Below, piece after piece: positions 1 through 6,885 of a DNA stretch of 6,921 nt; the stretch's first letter is position 1, and each line of letters opens with the position of its first letter. The position numbers and the translations under genes are program-made. This stretch comes from an uncultured Lachnospiraceae bacterium (lineage in GTDB: Bacteria > Bacillota > Clostridia > Lachnospirales > Lachnospiraceae). Location of the stretch: NCBI GenBank assembly GCA_910586555.1, contig CAJUJY010000101.1, positions 1 to 6,921 of the forward strand. Reading direction: 5' to 3'. The notes beneath the pieces are model-generated. The model was given only the letters and a program-made list of their open reading frames with translations, made no database searches and was not told the origin of the DNA.

Positions 1-53
1 CGTCCAAGCGCAAGCGGGTTGCCTGTAGGATTACTTTGGACTTGCCAGGGCAT
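1..53. other. GC-richer left edge, possible truncated feature
   Basis: The first ~50 bases are clearly richer in G and C than the ~190 bases that follow, which suggests the edge of a gene or structured RNA lying mostly outside the window. On the minus strand an ATG at 53-51 opens a frame that stays open for 17 codons to the edge (MPWQVQSNPTGNPLALG), preceded only by a weak GGGAAG at about 12 bases. On the plus strand one frame is open from base 3 to a TAA at 117-119. GTCCAA (2-7) and TTGGAC (36-41) could pair. I recognise none of these as a known protein end or RNA. Bases 54-162 hold nothing I can support. Confidence 0.25.
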
Positions 54-162
54 AATATTTTAACTTCCCATTTAAAACAAACCGTGGATAACTATAAATT
101 ATCTTTTGTTTACACATAATTAAAAGTTTATGAAATGGACGTGATATCATTTGACTTTCTGG

Positions 163-192
163 TTGCTATAAACCAAAAATCCGTGTTATAAT
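163..192 (+). promoter_or_regulatory. Extended -10 promoter for the small unknown gene
   Basis: A perfect -10 hexamer TATAAT (187-192) is preceded by TGT (184-186), giving the extended -10 form. TTGCTA (163-168) stands 18 bases upstream as a -35 with four of six consensus bases. Transcription would start near 199, leaving a leader of about 50 bases before the ATG at 250. This is a housekeeping sigma-A-type promoter by sequence. It may also supply transcription into polC, because no strong terminator or convincing promoter lies between the two genes. Confidence 0.7.
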
Positions 193-249
193 ATTAAAAC
201 TATTTACTTTAGGTGTTAACAGGGCTTCTTTAAGAATGGAGGATTATAA

Positions 250-597
250 ATGCAGACAATTATTATTTTATTAGACCCTGTAAAGCTTTCAAACCCTGAT
301 CTTGATTTACGTTATAAAATTCCAGACCAGATTGGAAAGGTTACTAATGGCAGAATCCGTGATAATGGATATGATTATATTGATGATGATAAAGACCAGC
401 ACCATAATTTGCTTGGCATATGGCTTGAAACAGAAGATGCCAGGACAGGTTATAAGGATATTGTAGAGTTATTCAGGAAAAAAGGATTTCTTGGAAATGA
501 TTTATATAAAAGTGCAGAAATATATATTTCAGAAAATGAAACAGAAGATTTGGAAAACTGTACTTTAGTATTTCCAGTGAAACCAGATACATTATAA
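250..597 (+). CDS. Small acidic hypothetical protein, 115 residues
   Basis: The function is unknown and I do not recognise a named family. The start is well supported: GGAGG (238-242) lies seven bases before the ATG, and an extended -10 promoter lies upstream. The product is a soluble-looking acidic protein with no signal peptide, membrane segment or cysteine-rich motif. A short hydrophobic beta-like start (MQTIIILLDP) is followed by a stretch resembling an extended strand-loop region (LDLRYKIPDQI). An Asp-rich turn at about residues 41-51 (YDYIDDD and following) leads into GIWLETEDA (about 56-64), a predicted helix, GNDLYKSAEIYIS, and a final beta-like TLVFPV. The alternation of strands and helices suggests one compact alpha/beta domain. 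It lies 148 bases upstream of polC on the same strand, which is too far to infer a shared job. The frame ends in TAA, closely followed by a second in-frame TAA. I am confident it is a real gene because of its promoter, ribosome binding site and codon use, but not of any role. Confidence 0.8.
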   Translation: MQTIIILLDPVKLSNPDLDLRYKIPDQIGKVTNGRIRDNGYDYIDDDKDQHHNLLGIWLETEDARTGYKDIVELFRKKGFLGNDLYKSAEIYISENETEDLENCTLVFPVKPDTL

Positions 598-745
598 TAA
601 TAATTATACTAGGTATTATTTTAAAAAAAATAAATATAATGTTTTTTTAACTTCATTAAGCCATTTAAAATCCACGCTTTTTAAACAGTGGGCTTGGCAG
701 GGAAAGTTTATAACTTGTGGCAGTTTACAAAAGGGGGATAGTCTG
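598..745. other. AT-rich intergenic gap with two AT-only inverted repeats
   Basis: No gene is visible here. Two perfect inverted repeats occur: TTAAAAAAA (621-629) with TTTTTTTAA (642-650), and TTTAAAA (664-670) with TTTTAAA (679-685). A weaker pair, AATAATA (596-602) and TATTATT (614-620), overlaps the stop of the upstream gene. All stems are A/T only, so none makes a convincing intrinsic terminator, although the first ends in a run of seven T. TATAAT (635-640) and TATAAC (709-714) resemble -10 boxes but lack a credible -35 at 16-18 bases. The polC promoter is therefore undecided; readthrough from the upstream gene is possible. Confidence 0.5.
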
Positions 746-3700
746 GTGGATAAACCTTTAATTGAAACATTTGATAATTTAAACCTGACAGACAGGCAGA
801 TAAAACTTTTTAAAGATGTACTTGTTTCAAGGGTTATTATAATCCATAAAACTAAAAAAATAGAAATCCATATAAAAAGCAGCCATATTATTGCATACCG
901 CGAAACAGGGCTGCTTGAATATGCTTTAAATGTTGTGTTTAAAAAAACAGGGTATAAAGCCAGGGTTTATGAAAGTTTTATTTTGTCACCACAGTATACA
1001 CCTATGGACTTCTGGAATGAATATAAGGATAGTATGCTTCTTATTTTAAAAGAAGAAGATATACTTGAGTTTAACATGGTATACAGCGGGAATGTGGATA
1101 TTTCTGGCAATATAATAAATATTTCATGTGAAGATGATGCAATGTACCGGTCAAGGGAAGAAAAGCTTATAAAAACTATTACAGGTGTATTTAAGTCTAA
1201 AGCCTTATTTGAAGTATCTGTAAATATTAAATATACAGAACCTGTTTCTATGGACAAGTTCCCTGCAACTGGCACATATGGAATTGCAGAAGTATATTAT
1301 AAAGGCAGTACTATAAAAAATACCTTTACAAAACCTGCTGTTTCTGGCAAAGGTTTTAATAAAAGCATTAGTGATGATTTTATGAACAAACCTGTTAGTA
1401 TGACAAATGACATTAATAATGGGGAAGACAGTTATTATGCAAATATGGGAGGGGCAAGCCTTGCAAGCGAAATGTTTAATAAAGATAATGGTTTTAAAGA
1501 CAAAAATATTAAACAGGATAATGTTAAAAAGAATAATGCCAAAGATAAAAACAACAATACTGCCACCAGGACAAAAAACGGGTACAAGAAAAACGGCTTT
1601 AGCAGGGGAACGGCTGATAAAGAATGTTTTTATGGGAAAAGCTGTGAAGGCACATTTATTGAAATTGCTGATATACAAGAGGGTACTGGTGAATCTGTAA
1701 TTGAAGGGCAGGTAATTTCTACAGATGAACGTGATATTAAAGATGAAAAGATTATCTATATGTTTAATGTAACTGATTTTACAGACACAATACAGGCTAA
1801 AATATTTATTTCAAAAGATGAAGCAGAAGGAATACGTAACAATATTAAAAAAGGCGAGTTTATTAAGCTTAAAGGCACGCCAATTTATGATAAATTCAGC
1901 AAAGAGATTACAATTTCATATATAAAGGGCATTAAACCAGGAACAGACAGGCGTATAAAACGCATGGATAATTACCAGGGAATGAAGAGGGTTGAACTCC
2001 ATGCACATACACAAATGAGTGAAATGGATTCTGTAATGTCTGTAGGTGACTATGTAGATACTGCAAAACGATGGGGACATACAGCAATGGCAATTACTGA
2101 CCATGGTGTTGTACAGTCTTTCCCTGATGCCAGCCATGCATTAAAACCAGGTGACAATCTTAAGATTATATATGGTGTTGAGGCTTACCTTGTAGATGAC
2201 CTTATAGATACAGTACAGAATGGAAAAGGACAGGATTTCACAGGCGGCTTTGTTGTATTTGACCTTGAAACAACAGGTATTGGTGTAAACAGCAATGAAA
2301 TAATAGAAATAGGTGCAGTAAAGGTTGTAAACCAGGTGATTACAGAAAAGTTTAGTACATTTGTTAATCCAAAAAGGCCAATACCTTATAATATACAGGA
2401 ACTTACAAGCATTAATGATGATATGGTTAAAAATGCACCATTTATAGATAAAGCCCTTCCGGATTTTCTGGAATTTTGCAAGGATTGTATACTGGTAGCA
2501 CATAATGCTTCATTTGACACAGGTTTTATATTCCAGAAGGCAAAAGACAGGGGTATAGATACAGATTTTACAATTATAGATACTGTTTCAATGTCAAGGG
2601 CACTGCTGCCAGATCTTAAAAAATATAAGCTTGATGTAGTGGCAAAGGCGCTTGGTGTTTCACTTGAAAACCACCACCGTGCTGTTGATGATGCAGGTGC
2701 TACAGCAGAAATTTTTGTAAAACTGGTTAAAAAACTTGAGGATAAGGGAATAAACACGCTTGAAGGGCTTAATGCATTTAGCAGGCCTTCTGTTGAAACA
2801 ATACGTAAACTGCCATCATACCATGCAATAATACTTGCTAAAAATGAAACTGGGCGTGTAAATTTATACAGGCTTGTTTCAGAATCACATCTTAAATATT
2901 TTAACAGAAGGCCTAAAATACCTAAAAGCCTTTACCTTAAATATAAAGAAGGGCTTATTTCAGGTTCTGCATGTGAAGCAGGTGAACTGTACAGGGCTAT
3001 ACTTGAAGAAAAACCAGAGGAAGAAATAGACAGGATTGTAAAATTCTATGATTACCTTGAAATACAGCCTGTAAACAATAATGAATTTATTCTGCGTGAT
3101 AATAACAGGTTCCCACATATACAAGATGAGAATGATCTTATGGATATTAACCGTAAAATTGTTTCACTTGGAGAGGAGTATAATAAGCTTGTTGTTGCTA
3201 CATGTGATGTGCATTTTTTAAATGCAGAAGATGAAGTTTACAGGCGCATTATAATGTCTGGAAAAGGGTTTGCAGATGCAGATAAACAGGCACCTCTTTA
3301 TTTCAGGACTACAGAAGAAATGCTTTCAGAGTTTTTGTATCTTGGTGCTAAGAAAGCAGAGGAAGTTGTTATAACAAATACAAACCTTATAGCAGATATG
3401 ATTGATTATATAAACCCATGCAGTCCAAGGAAATGCCCCCCTGAAATTGAAAACTCTGATAGTGATTTAAGGGAAATCTGCTATAACAGGGCACATGCAA
3501 TATATGGCCAGAACCTTCCGCCTCTTGTTACCGAAAGGCTTGAAAGGGAACTTAATTCAATTATAAGCAACGGGTATGCTGTTATGTATATTATTGCACA
3601 AAAACTTGTGTGGAAATCAAATGAAGACGGCTATCTTGTAGGTTCAAGGGGCTCTGTGGGATCATCATTTGTTGCTACAATGGCAGGCATTACAGAAGTA

Positions 3701-5329
3701 AATCCTCTTCCAGCACATTATTACTGCCCGGGGTGCCATTATTATGACTTTGATTCAGAAGATGTAAAAGCATTTGCTGGAAGTTCAGCGTGTGACATGC
3801 CAGATAAAAAATGCCCGGAATGTGGGCATATGCTTGAAAAAGACGGACATGATATACCATTTGAAACATTCCTTGGGTTTAAAGGTGATAAAGAACCTGA
3901 TATTGACCTTAATTTCTCAAGTGAATACCAGAGCAATGCACATGATTATACAGAAGTAATATTTGGTTCAGGACACACCTTCAGGGCAGGCACAGTTGGT
4001 ACACTTGCGGATAAAACAGCATATGGATATGTAAAGAAATATTATGAAGAACATGATGAAACAAAGCGCAAGGCGGAAATAGAACGTATCGCAGAGGGCT
4101 GTACAGGCGTGCGCAGAAGCACAGGCCAGCACCCAGGCGGAATAGTGGTGCTTCCGATGGGGGAAGAAATTTATACATTTACACCAGTGCAGCACCCGGC
4201 AAATGATATGTCAACTAAAATAATTACAACACATTTTGATTACCATAAAATAGATGCAAACCTGCTTAAACTTGATATACTTGGACACCAGGATCCTACA
4301 ATGATACGTATGCTTGAAGACCTTACAGGTGTTGATGCCTCTAAAATAAGGATGGACGATAAAAAAGTGCTTTCGCTTTTTGAAAACACAAAAGCACTTG
4401 GCATAGAACCAGAAGATATTGGAGGCTGTACCCTTGGCTGCCTTGGCCTTCCTGAATTTGGCACACAGTTTGTACATGGGATGCTTATAGAAGCAAAGCC
4501 AAAGAATTTTTCAGACCTTGTACGTATATCAGGGCTTTCACATGGCACAAATGTATGGCTTGACAATGCACAGTATTTTATTGCAAATGGTGACTGTACA
4601 CTTTCAACAGCAATATGTACACGTGATGACATTATGACATACCTTATCCGCATGGGTGTTGAAGATGAACGTTCATTTAAAATAATGGAAAGCGTGCGCA
4701 AAGGCAAGGGGCTGTCACCTGATATGGAAGAAGACATGCTTGCCTGTAATGTGCCAGAATGGTATATTGAGTCCTGTAAACGGATTAAATATATGTTCCC
4801 TAAAGCACATGCCGCTGCATATGTTATGATGGCAATAAGGGTAGCATATTTTAAAGTGTATTACCCTCTGGCATACTATGCCGCATTTTTCAGCATACGT
4901 GCCACATCATTTAACTATGAACTTATGTGCCTTGGGAGGGAAAGGCTTGAATATTATATGGAAGACTACCGCAAGCGCAAAAATGACCTTTCAGATAAGG
5001 AAAAAGACACATATGAAGATATGCGCATAGTACAAGAAATGTATGCAAGGGGATTTGGGTTTGTAAAGCTTGATATATACAGGGCAAAGGCAAACAGGTT
5101 CCAGATTACAGATGGAAAGCTTATGCCCTCATTTGCAACAATAGACGGGCTTGGGGACAAGGCAGCAGAAATGATAGAAGACGAGGCAGGAAAAGGAAAA
5201 TTCCTTTCACGTGAAGACTTTAAAAACCGCTGTAAAGTAAGTGAAAAAGTAATTGAATTAATGGCAGGGCTTGGGCTTATGGAAGACATGCCACACAGCA
5301 ACCAGATGTCAATTATGGATTTTTTATAA
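746..5329 (+). CDS. polC: DNA polymerase III alpha subunit, PolC type (complete)
   Basis: This is the replicative DNA polymerase of Firmicutes, combining synthesis and 3'-5' proofreading in one chain. The start is a GTG, eight bases after AGGGGG (732-737); the next in-frame ATG is 80+ codons on. Domains in order: N-terminal domain (~1-200); Asn/Lys-rich linker (~201-292); OB fold (~317-397); PHP first half (H419, H421, D452-H453); inserted DnaQ-like exonuclease (~500-668) with D506-x-E508, D591 and H644/D649; PHP second half ending near D821-x-H823; then the polymerase. GSRGSVGSS (966-974) is the palm phosphate-binding loop. CxxC pairs (C994/C997, C1023/C1026, plus C1016) form a probable zinc site. 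PDIDLNFS carries catalytic D1052 and D1054, and LKLDILG gives D1177 as the likely third. TGQHPGG (1126-1132) and FPKAHAAAY follow. The tail NQMSIMDFL (1519-1527) is a probable sliding-clamp-binding motif. The length of 1527 exceeds the ~1437 of B. subtilis PolC, largely through the linker. All catalytic residues appear intact and no frameshift is seen. Confidence 0.99.
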   Translation: MDKPLIETFDNLNLTDRQIKLFKDVLVSRVIIIHKTKKIEIHIKSSHIIAYRETGLLEYALNVVFKKTGYKARVYESFILSPQYTPMDFWNEYKDSMLLILKEEDILEFNMVYSGNVDISGNIINISCEDDAMYRSREEKLIKTITGVFKSKALFEVSVNIKYTEPVSMDKFPATGTYGIAEVYYKGSTIKNTFTKPAVSGKGFNKSISDDFMNKPVSMTNDINNGEDSYYANMGGASLASEMFNKDNGFKDKNIKQDNVKKNNAKDKNNNTATRTKNGYKKNGFSRGTADKECFYGKSCEGTFIEIADIQEGTGESVIEGQVISTDERDIKDEKIIYMFNVTDFTDTIQAKIFISKDEAEGIRNNIKKGEFIKLKGTPIYDKFSKEITISYIKGIKPGTDRRIKRMDNYQGMKRVELHAHTQMSEMDSVMSVGDYVDTAKRWGHTAMAITDHGVVQSFPDASHALKPGDNLKIIYGVEAYLVDDLIDTVQNGKGQDFTGGFVVFDLETTGIGVNSNEIIEIGAVKVVNQVITEKFSTFVNPKRPIPYNIQELTSINDDMVKNAPFIDKALPDFLEFCKDCILVAHNASFDTGFIFQKAKDRGIDTDFTIIDTVSMSRALLPDLKKYKLDVVAKALGVSLENHHRAVDDAGATAEIFVKLVKKLEDKGINTLEGLNAFSRPSVETIRKLPSYHAIILAKNETGRVNLYRLVSESHLKYFNRRPKIPKSLYLKYKEGLISGSACEAGELYRAILEEKPEEEIDRIVKFYDYLEIQPVNNNEFILRDNNRFPHIQDENDLMDINRKIVSLGEEYNKLVVATCDVHFLNAEDEVYRRIIMSGKGFADADKQAPLYFRTTEEMLSEFLYLGAKKAEEVVITNTNLIADMIDYINPCSPRKCPPEIENSDSDLREICYNRAHAIYGQNLPPLVTERLERELNSIISNGYAVMYIIAQKLVWKSNEDGYLVGSRGSVGSSFVATMAGITEVNPLPAHYYCPGCHYYDFDSEDVKAFAGSSACDMPDKKCPECGHMLEKDGHDIPFETFLGFKGDKEPDIDLNFSSEYQSNAHDYTEVIFGSGHTFRAGTVGTLADKTAYGYVKKYYEEHDETKRKAEIERIAEGCTGVRRSTGQHPGGIVVLPMGEEIYTFTPVQHPANDMSTKIITTHFDYHKIDANLLKLDILGHQDPTMIRMLEDLTGVDASKIRMDDKKVLSLFENTKALGIEPEDIGGCTLGCLGLPEFGTQFVHGMLIEAKPKNFSDLVRISGLSHGTNVWLDNAQYFIANGDCTLSTAICTRDDIMTYLIRMGVEDERSFKIMESVRKGKGLSPDMEEDMLACNVPEWYIESCKRIKYMFPKAHAAAYVMMAIRVAYFKVYYPLAYYAAFFSIRATSFNYELMCLGRERLEYYMEDYRKRKNDLSDKEKDTYEDMRIVQEMYARGFGFVKLDIYRAKANRFQITDGKLMPSFATIDGLGDKAAEMIEDEAGKGKFLSREDFKNRCKVSEKVIELMAGLGLMEDMPHSNQMSIMDFL

Positions 5330-5345
5330 AGTTTTAGCTTATGAA

Positions 5346-5390
5346 GCCCATTACCTTCAGGTGATGGGCAGCCCGCTATTATATTTTTTT
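5346..5390 (+). terminator. Hairpin at the polC / glycosyltransferase convergent junction
   Basis: GCCCATTACC (5346-5355) pairs with GGTGATGGGC (5360-5369), a 10-bp stem with one wobble pair and a TTCA loop. An outer TAGC (5335-5338) can pair with GCTA (5375-5378) around an internal loop, and the U-rich run TTATATTTTTTT follows directly (5379-5390). This makes a plausible, slightly imperfect intrinsic terminator for polC. Read on the minus strand the same stem lacks a following U-run, so termination of the glycosyltransferase transcript there is less certain. The left arm lies just past polC, and the right arm is inside the last codons of the opposing gene. Confidence 0.65.
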
Positions 5391-6652
5391 CTTAATTTCC
5401 TGGCACATTCCATAAAAACTGGTTTTTGTGCAAATATAAAACTCCTTTTGCTGTAATTATAGTTTATAATATCCATTAAATCGTCCTCTGTTTCAAAAAT
5501 ACATTTGTTAATATCAATATAAACTTTTTTACGGCTTAAATCGTCAAGTGTAAATATATTTTCACATATGGAAATAACGGGCACATCTTTTAATGGTTCT
5601 TTAACCCAGTGGATATTATACCCGTTATCTTTTGCAAACTCCTTTAGCCAGCCTGCTGTAACATTATATCCGTTATCTTCAAGGAAAATTTGCTGTTTTC
5701 CATTAAAAAGGCGGAGGAAAGGTTCTTTATTAAAATCAATGTTAAAAATCCTGTTATCCCCTGCCTTTCCCATAATGCCATGTATTGCATCATCATATGC
5801 AAACATTACTGTCCTGGCACGGCTTGTACTGCCAGAGTGCAGCCCTTCATATATAACCTGGAACACAGAACCAAGGAAAGTTTGTGCCATATGTTCCAGG
5901 TCTTTATCATTTACATATTTTGTAAAAAATACAATCCAGTTACGCCATGCATAATAAGTAGGGAATGTGTTTTTAGCTTCATCTTTTGCACCCATTGCAT
6001 GAAGCGCCTTGGCACTTCCTACAGAGGCTACTTTATAGCCGGCAAGGTTACAACGGTAACACCATTCAGTATCATCCCAGTATAAAAAATTCTCCTCTGG
6101 CATAAAACCAATCTGGCCAATAACACACCTTTTTACCATAAGTGAACACGCCGCAACAGAATCTGTATATATAAATTCTGGCATACTGCCATCTTCATAT
6201 TCATTAAAATATAAAGCTTCTGTACAAAAATATTTAAAATCAATTTCCTGGCCAAACTGCTGTACATAATCCGGTTCCTCAAGGTGGTATACCTTAGCTC
6301 CTGCCATGCCAGCCTCCGGGTGGGTTTCCAGGAAATTATATAAATTTCCTATTGCATTTTCATCAAGCATGGCATCATTATCAACACACATAATATAAGG
6401 ATACCCTTTTTTATAAACTTCCCGCAGGCCTGTATTAAAACCGCCAGAACCACCAAGGTTTTCCTGGTTTTTTATTAGTGTAAGCATATCCTTATAGTTT
6501 TCATTTATGCGTTGTACTGAATTATCAGTGGAAGCATTATCTACAACATATAAATCAAAGTCTTTAAAACGTGATTCCAGTATGCTTTGTATACAGTTTA
6601 GTACAGCATCTTCTTTATTATAATTGCATATAACAATACCAATTTTCTTCAT
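5357..6652 (-). CDS. Glycosyltransferase family 2 protein, 431 residues
   Basis: Predicted cytoplasmic GT-A fold glycosyltransferase that moves a sugar from a nucleotide-sugar donor to a growing glycan, probably for cell-surface polysaccharide or rhamnan-like assembly; donor and acceptor cannot be read from sequence. The N-terminus is typical (IGIVICNYNKE, residues 4-14), followed by VDNASTDNS (37-45) and the loop NLGGSGGFNTG (65-75). A DXD metal site is D91-N-D93, and WDDTEWCYR (192-200) supplies the probable catalytic acidic cluster, with H218 beyond it. These features recall GT2 rhamnosyl- and galactofuranosyltransferase-like proteins. Residues ~300-431 form a C-terminal part I cannot assign. 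There is no signal peptide or clear membrane helix. The ATG at 6652 follows GGGGG by only four bases, a rather short spacing, but the conserved N-terminus begins immediately, so the start is sound. It is a single gene with its own promoter (6686-6714), convergent to polC with 27 bases between stops. I see no other cell-wall genes in the window. Confidence 0.96.
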   Translation of the reverse strand: MKKIGIVICNYNKEDAVLNCIQSILESRFKDFDLYVVDNASTDNSVQRINENYKDMLTLIKNQENLGGSGGFNTGLREVYKKGYPYIMCVDNDAMLDENAIGNLYNFLETHPEAGMAGAKVYHLEEPDYVQQFGQEIDFKYFCTEALYFNEYEDGSMPEFIYTDSVAACSLMVKRCVIGQIGFMPEENFLYWDDTEWCYRCNLAGYKVASVGSAKALHAMGAKDEAKNTFPTYYAWRNWIVFFTKYVNDKDLEHMAQTFLGSVFQVIYEGLHSGSTSRARTVMFAYDDAIHGIMGKAGDNRIFNIDFNKEPFLRLFNGKQQIFLEDNGYNVTAGWLKEFAKDNGYNIHWVKEPLKDVPVISICENIFTLDDLSRKKVYIDINKCIFETEDDLMDIINYNYSKRSFIFAQKPVFMECARKLRKKYNSGLPIT

Positions 6653-6685
6653 AAAACCCCCTGTTTCTTGTTACAATTTTATATA

Positions 6686-6714
6686 ATTCTACCATTTGCA
6701 TTATAAAATGGCAA
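6686..6714 (-). promoter_or_regulatory. Promoter of the glycosyltransferase gene
   Basis: Read on the minus strand, TTGCCA (6714-6709) is a -35 with five of six consensus bases. A 17-base spacer ends in TGG, and TAGAAT (6691-6686) is a -10 with five of six. The start would fall near 6679, giving a leader of under 30 bases before the ATG at 6652. The TGG before the -10 gives the extended form seen in the other promoters here. Confidence 0.7.
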
Positions 6715-6751
6715 GGGTTTAAAATAGCCGTACAAAATTTTATAAAAAAGC

Positions 6752-6780
6752 TTGACAGAAGTAAAGGACAATGGTAACAT
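6752..6780 (+). promoter_or_regulatory. Tandem promoter P1, reading out of the right edge
   Basis: A perfect -35 TTGACA (6752-6757), a 17-base spacer ending in TGG, and TAACAT (6775-6780) as -10. An A/T-rich stretch just upstream (about 6731-6750) could act as an UP element. It diverges from the glycosyltransferase promoter; the two -35 boxes are 37 bases apart. No coding sequence starts between it and the window edge, so its gene lies beyond 6921. Confidence 0.7.
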
Positions 6781-6849
6781 ATTATCCGTTGTTGCAAAAT
6801 CTAACAAAAAATGGCAATAGAGAAAAATTGTAAAAAAGATAAAAAAGTG

Positions 6850-6878
6850 TTGACAAATAGAAATATAAGTGGTAATAT
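6850..6878 (+). promoter_or_regulatory. Tandem promoter P2, same architecture as P1
   Basis: A perfect -35 TTGACA (6850-6855), exactly 17 bases ending in TGG, then TAATAT (6873-6878). It sits 98 bases downstream of P1 and is preceded by A-tracts (about 6820-6847) resembling an UP element. Transcription would start close to 6885. Tandem strong promoters with A/T-rich upstream DNA are characteristic of ribosomal RNA operons in Firmicutes, which is the most likely downstream unit; this is inference, as no RNA is in the window. Confidence 0.75.
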
Positions 6879-6885
6879 AAAACAC

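Noticed and set aside
1..53. Minus-strand gene start MPWQVQSNPTGNPLALG
   Set aside because: Only 17 codons are visible, the ribosome binding site is weak and distant, and I recognise no family, so it is not called as a CDS.
83..91. DnaA-box-like site (TTATCCACG on the minus strand)
   Set aside because: One copy with a mismatch and no cluster of further boxes or AT-rich unwinding repeats; not enough for an origin.
1346..1621. Possible frameshift or insertion in polC at the low-complexity linker
   Set aside because: The frame stays open through it and the OB fold resumes in the same frame, so it reads as a genuine linker.
1205..1678. 157-codon minus-strand open frame over the polC linker
   Set aside because: Phe/Ile-rich hydrophobic translation produced by the A-rich linker coding strand; no start signals seen and it overlaps a certain gene.
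4240..4737. 165-codon minus-strand open frame inside polC
   Set aside because: It is antisense to the polymerase catalytic region, has a Ser/Pro/Ile-rich composition typical of a shadow frame, and no ribosome binding site or known motif was seen. The polC frame over it is strongly conserved in motif content.
5568..6085. Plus-strand open frames (5568-5954 and 5690-6085) opposite the glycosyltransferase
   Set aside because: They are antisense shadows of a clearly conserved GT2 gene, overlap each other and show no domain.
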